From an uncultured euryarchaeote (GTDB lineage Archaea; Thermoplasmatota; Poseidoniia; Poseidoniales; Poseidoniaceae), in contig CALGEM010000292.1 of NCBI GenBank assembly GCA_937881505.1, positions 1-7,469 on the forward strand: a stretch of DNA of 7,469 nucleotides. The letters run 5' to 3'. Below the pieces are notes generated by a model, which made no database searches, was not told the DNA's origin, and saw nothing but the letters and a program-made list of their open reading frames with translations. This document shows positions 5,052-7,469 of this stretch, piece after piece (the stretch's first letter is position 1; every line of letters begins with the position of its first letter). The position numbers and the translations under genes are program-made.

Positions 5052-5906
5052 TTGGGGGACTTATCAATCAACGGACGACGGGGTAGAAAAGAGGAGTTCA
5101 ATCCTTTTGCGAAAGACGCTTCTCAGCAACACCGACGTCGCCGAGAAGACCGTGAGCGTCAGCATGCTCGTCGCCCGGCAGCTCCAGCAGAAACTCCTGT
5201 CAATCAACCCCGGGACATCAAGGCTGATTTAGAGCGCAAGCAACGCGAGGCCATTGAGAAATTGGAGCAGAAAGGTGATGTTTCGGCCCCCGCCGTTGCA
5301 CCTGCGCCTGTACCAGTGGAACTTCCGAAGAAAAAGGAAGAAAAACCACTTGTTCAATCTCACGAAGACCGTCTCGCAGAATTGCGCAGAAAGTCCGAAG
5401 AGACGAAGATGAGTGCATCCCGCATTGAAGCCACGCCAGAATCTCCTTCTTCATCGCAAACATCAGAACCCGCCACCGAAATTTCCGACGAGGCTCTTGA
5501 GCCAGACCTCGCATCCCTCGCTCCAGAAGCCGACAGCATTGCACCTGCTAAGCGAGTCAAGAATGTCTTTGCAAAAATCGAAACAAAGGTTGAGTCAAAG
5601 CAAGACCGACGCCGTGGACGACGTCGCATGGACAAAAAGGGCGGCGGTCGTCAAAAGCAGGAAAAGAAACTCAATCGACAGAAGTATTTGGAATACAAAT
5701 ACGCTGCAAAAGACATCCTTGACAACCCCAATGTTCCTGAAGAGCACCGGTCAAATGTCTTGGGCCAAATTTGGGCCAAAGGTGAGCGCTTAGGCATCGA
5801 TGATTGTTTGGCTTACATCGAGCAAAAAGAAGCAGAACTTGTTATCCCAGAAGATGTTGGTGCAGAATTAAAAGACCTCGTCAAACGAATGACAACAAAG
5901 AGATGA
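5052..5906 (+). CDS. Basic, low-complexity protein of unknown function
   Basis: A 284-residue protein I do not recognise. Its regions are a very basic N-terminus (about 1-45, with RGRKEEFNPF and Arg-rich runs); a charged helical stretch (about 55-75); a Pro/Ala/Val-rich linker (about 78-95); a disordered acidic Ser/Pro/Glu region (about 115-165); a second basic block with RRRGRRR and KKGGGRQKQEKK (about 183-207); and a compact helical C-terminal domain (about 208-284). The basic blocks suggest binding to RNA, DNA or ribosomes, but that is inference. The start is uncertain: the frame opens at 5019, has no ATG or GTG before the first likely codons, and the TTG at 5052 is the only upstream start-like codon; the first internal ATG is near residue 119. 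The stop lies 4 bp before the FKBP gene, so the two are probably co-transcribed. Confidence 0.8.
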   Translation: MGDLSINGRRGRKEEFNPFAKDASQQHRRRREDRERQHARRPAAPAETPVNQPRDIKADLERKQREAIEKLEQKGDVSAPAVAPAPVPVELPKKKEEKPLVQSHEDRLAELRRKSEETKMSASRIEATPESPSSSQTSEPATEISDEALEPDLASLAPEADSIAPAKRVKNVFAKIETKVESKQDRRRGRRRMDKKGGGRQKQEKKLNRQKYLEYKYAAKDILDNPNVPEEHRSNVLGQIWAKGERLGIDDCLAYIEQKEAELVIPEDVGAELKDLVKRMTTKR

Positions 5907-5910
5907 GAAC

Positions 5911-6417
5911 ATGAGTGACCTAAAGGTAGCCGAAAACATCGTAGCTAGCGTGCATTACACAGGAACGTACCCAGATACGGGTGAAGTCTTTGACACGAGT
6001 GAGGGGAGAGACCCTCTCAAATTCTTAGTCGGACACCGACAAATGATTCCTGGTTTTGAAGAGGAACTCATGGGTGCCGCCGTTGGTGAACGTCGTGAAT
6101 TCACGCTCAGTCCAGAACGGGCTTACGGAGAAGCCATCGAAGAATTGATCGCCGAGTTCCCGAAATCTGAATTCGCTCAACTTGAAGAGAGCGGTGTGAC
6201 CATTGAAGTTGGAATGCAACTTGTCGCACAAACCATGCAGGGCCCTGCCCCGTTCTTGGTCAAAGCGGTGTCCGATGAATTCATCACCGCCGATTTCAAC
6301 CACGCACTGGCAGGTAAATCACTTACGTTTTCTGTTGAGGTTGTAGAACTGCGAGAAGCCTCAGAAGAAGAAGTGGCACACGGCCATGCTCACGGACCTG
6401 GCGGCGTAGAGCACTGA
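5911..6417 (+). CDS. SlyD-like FKBP-type peptidyl-prolyl isomerase
   Basis: It catalyses cis-trans isomerisation of peptidyl-prolyl bonds and acts as a folding chaperone; no signal peptide is seen, so it should be cytoplasmic. Of 168 residues, about 1-73 and 128-147 form the FKBP half-barrels: VHYTGTYPDTGEVFDTS (14-30), FLVGHRQMIPGFEEEL (38-53) and SLTFSVEVVELRE (137-149). The segment at about 74-127 is the inserted flap (IF) domain typical of SlyD, which binds unfolded chains. The tail HGHAHG (157-162) is a compact His motif, like the metal-binding tail of SlyD, though much shorter. The ATG at 5911 follows the previous stop by 4 bp, with the purine-rich AAAGAGATGAG ahead of it. The methylmalonyl-CoA mutase gene follows in the same frame after an intervening in-frame stop. 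Confidence 0.93.
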   Translation: MSDLKVAENIVASVHYTGTYPDTGEVFDTSEGRDPLKFLVGHRQMIPGFEEELMGAAVGERREFTLSPERAYGEAIEELIAEFPKSEFAQLEESGVTIEVGMQLVAQTMQGPAPFLVKAVSDEFITADFNHALAGKSLTFSVEVVELREASEEEVAHGHAHGPGGVEH

Positions 6418-6459
6418 ATCTAGGCGAGTCTTGATGAAGTGGCCACCCTTGTGAGTGGC

Positions 6460-7469
6460 ATGGGCAGCGAACGCAAAGCTGATTGGAATACCCTCAGCGG
6501 TATACCGTTGCCCCTTTCCCTCAACCAAGATGATGGCGTTGCTGAGTTGCCTCCAGCAGGCCACCCACCATACACGCGGGGGATTCACGAAACCATGTAT
6601 CGTTCACGCTTGTGGACCATGCGCCAGTATGCAGGATTTTCAAGTGCAGAAGCCACGAATGAGCGTTTCAAACTCCTTCTGGAACGTGGACAAATGGGCC
6701 TCTCGGTGGCTTTCGATTTACCAACCCAACTCGGGTTGGATGCAGATGATGAATTGTCCTTTGGCGAAGTAGGCAAAGTCGGGGTATCCATCTCTTCAGT
6801 AGAAGACATGAAACTCCTTTTTGATGGCATTCCTTTGGACGCTGTTAGCACCTCAATGACCATCAACGCCCCGGCCATGGTGCTTCTGGCCATGTACATC
6901 GTTACTGCCGAAGAGCAAGGTGCATCAATGACTGATTTGAAAGGTACCATACAGAATGATATCCTCAAGGAATACATTGCGCGAGGCACCTATGTTTTCC
7001 CACCCGCTCAAAGTATGAGGTTGATCACGGATATCTTTGAGTTCTGTGCAGAACATGTTCCTAAGTGGAACACCATATCAATTTCAGGCTACCATATCCG
7101 TGAAGCGGGGTCAACCGCTATTCAAGAAGTGGCCTTCACACTCGCCAATGCACTTGCCTATGTTGAGGCAGCCGTGGCAACAGGGCTGGAGGTGGACACC
7201 TTTGCCCCTCGGCTGTCGTTTTTCTTCAACTGTCACAACGACTTTTTTGAAGAAATTGCAAAATTCAGAGCCGCTCGTACCCTTTGGCATGACCTCATGA
7301 AAGAACGGTACAATCCTAAGAATCCCAAATCTACGATGCTTCGTTTCCATACACAAGTTGCTGGTGTCAGCCTCACAGCACAGCAACCCCTGAACAACGT
7401 CGCACGGGTAACAATACAAGCGCTCGCGGCTGTCCTTGGCGGCACACAGAGTCTGCACACGAATTCCTA
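6460..7469 (+). CDS. Methylmalonyl-CoA mutase large subunit, N-terminal part (3' partial)
   Basis: This is the B12-dependent mutase that interconverts (R)-methylmalonyl-CoA and succinyl-CoA in propionyl-CoA catabolism. The 336 visible residues cover most of the substrate-binding TIM barrel: TLSGIP (11-16), TMYRSRLWTMRQYAGF (45-60), GLSVAFDLPTQ (80-90), GTIQNDILKEYIARGTY (162-178), SISGYHIREAGS (207-218), FAPRLSFFF (248-256) and GGTQSLHTNS (327-336). Tyr57 and Arg175 match the residues that read the substrate carboxylate in true methylmalonyl-CoA mutase (Tyr89 and Arg207 of Propionibacterium), unlike the Phe/Gln pair of isobutyryl-CoA mutase. Tyr211, His212 and Arg251 match Tyr243, His244 and Arg283. 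The ATG at 6460 is preferred; GTG at 6451 or 6439 would add a few residues, with no clear Shine-Dalgarno motif to decide. An in-frame stop at 6421 caps any extension. It starts 42 bp after the FKBP stop. The cobalamin-binding domain is not seen; it may lie beyond the window or in a separate gene. Confidence 0.95.
   Translation, partial: MGSERKADWNTLSGIPLPLSLNQDDGVAELPPAGHPPYTRGIHETMYRSRLWTMRQYAGFSSAEATNERFKLLLERGQMGLSVAFDLPTQLGLDADDELSFGEVGKVGVSISSVEDMKLLFDGIPLDAVSTSMTINAPAMVLLAMYIVTAEEQGASMTDLKGTIQNDILKEYIARGTYVFPPAQSMRLITDIFEFCAEHVPKWNTISISGYHIREAGSTAIQEVAFTLANALAYVEAAVATGLEVDTFAPRLSFFFNCHNDFFEEIAKFRAARTLWHDLMKERYNPKNPKSTMLRFHTQVAGVSLTAQQPLNNVARVTIQALAAVLGGTQSLHTNS

Noticed and set aside
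6585..6989. A 134-residue - strand open frame
   Set aside because: It lies entirely within the methylmalonyl-CoA mutase coding region, whose + strand protein is clear.
1..7469. CRISPR array, insertion sequence, phage or defence genes
   Set aside because: No direct repeats with regular spacers, transposase, integrase or defence domain were found; all large open frames are explained by the listed genes.

Overview
The window looks like chromosomal DNA of an archaeon, most likely a marine, Poseidoniales-like (Marine Group II) euryarchaeon. The evidence is an archaeal-type Kae1, a short DUF5679-type zinc ribbon, a tRNA gene with encoded CCA, compact and highly acidic proteins, no clear Shine-Dalgarno motifs at most starts, and TATA-like elements about 27 bases ahead of some starts. 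The lineage is inferred from gene content and protein style; no marker-gene phylogeny was possible. The genes look like ordinary core or metabolic chromosome. I see no mobile element, phage gene, CRISPR array or defence cassette.

Left part (1-1659, + strand): the 3' portion of a gene for a two-pass membrane protein. It has a very acidic N-terminal tract, two canonical EF-hands, a short exterior loop with two cysteines, a second very acidic tract and a small beta-rich C-terminal module. It is followed after 4 bp by a small zinc-ribbon protein with an acidic tail. These two are the least explained genes here.

Middle (1744-3946, - strand): a tRNA-Val(GAC), a 50-residue DUF5679-like zinc ribbon, a 110-residue protein that may be a dimeric alpha/beta-barrel (ABM-like) protein, and imidazolonepropionase (HutI, histidine catabolism). 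The spacers between them hold several inverted repeats, including a perfect 9-bp one.

Right part (3992-7469, + strand): Kae1 (tRNA t6A modification, KEOPS), divergent from hutI across 45 bp; a basic, low-complexity protein of unknown function that seems to start at TTG; a SlyD-like FKBP prolyl isomerase with a His-rich tail, 4 bp downstream; and the start of the methylmalonyl-CoA mutase large subunit, cut by the window edge. The last three are close together and could be co-transcribed. HutI and methylmalonyl-CoA mutase fit a heterotroph that degrades amino acids and propionyl-CoA, while Kae1, the tRNA and the FKBP are housekeeping. Nothing here clearly forms a new multi-gene system. The best candidate for new biology is the EF-hand membrane protein with its zinc-ribbon neighbour.
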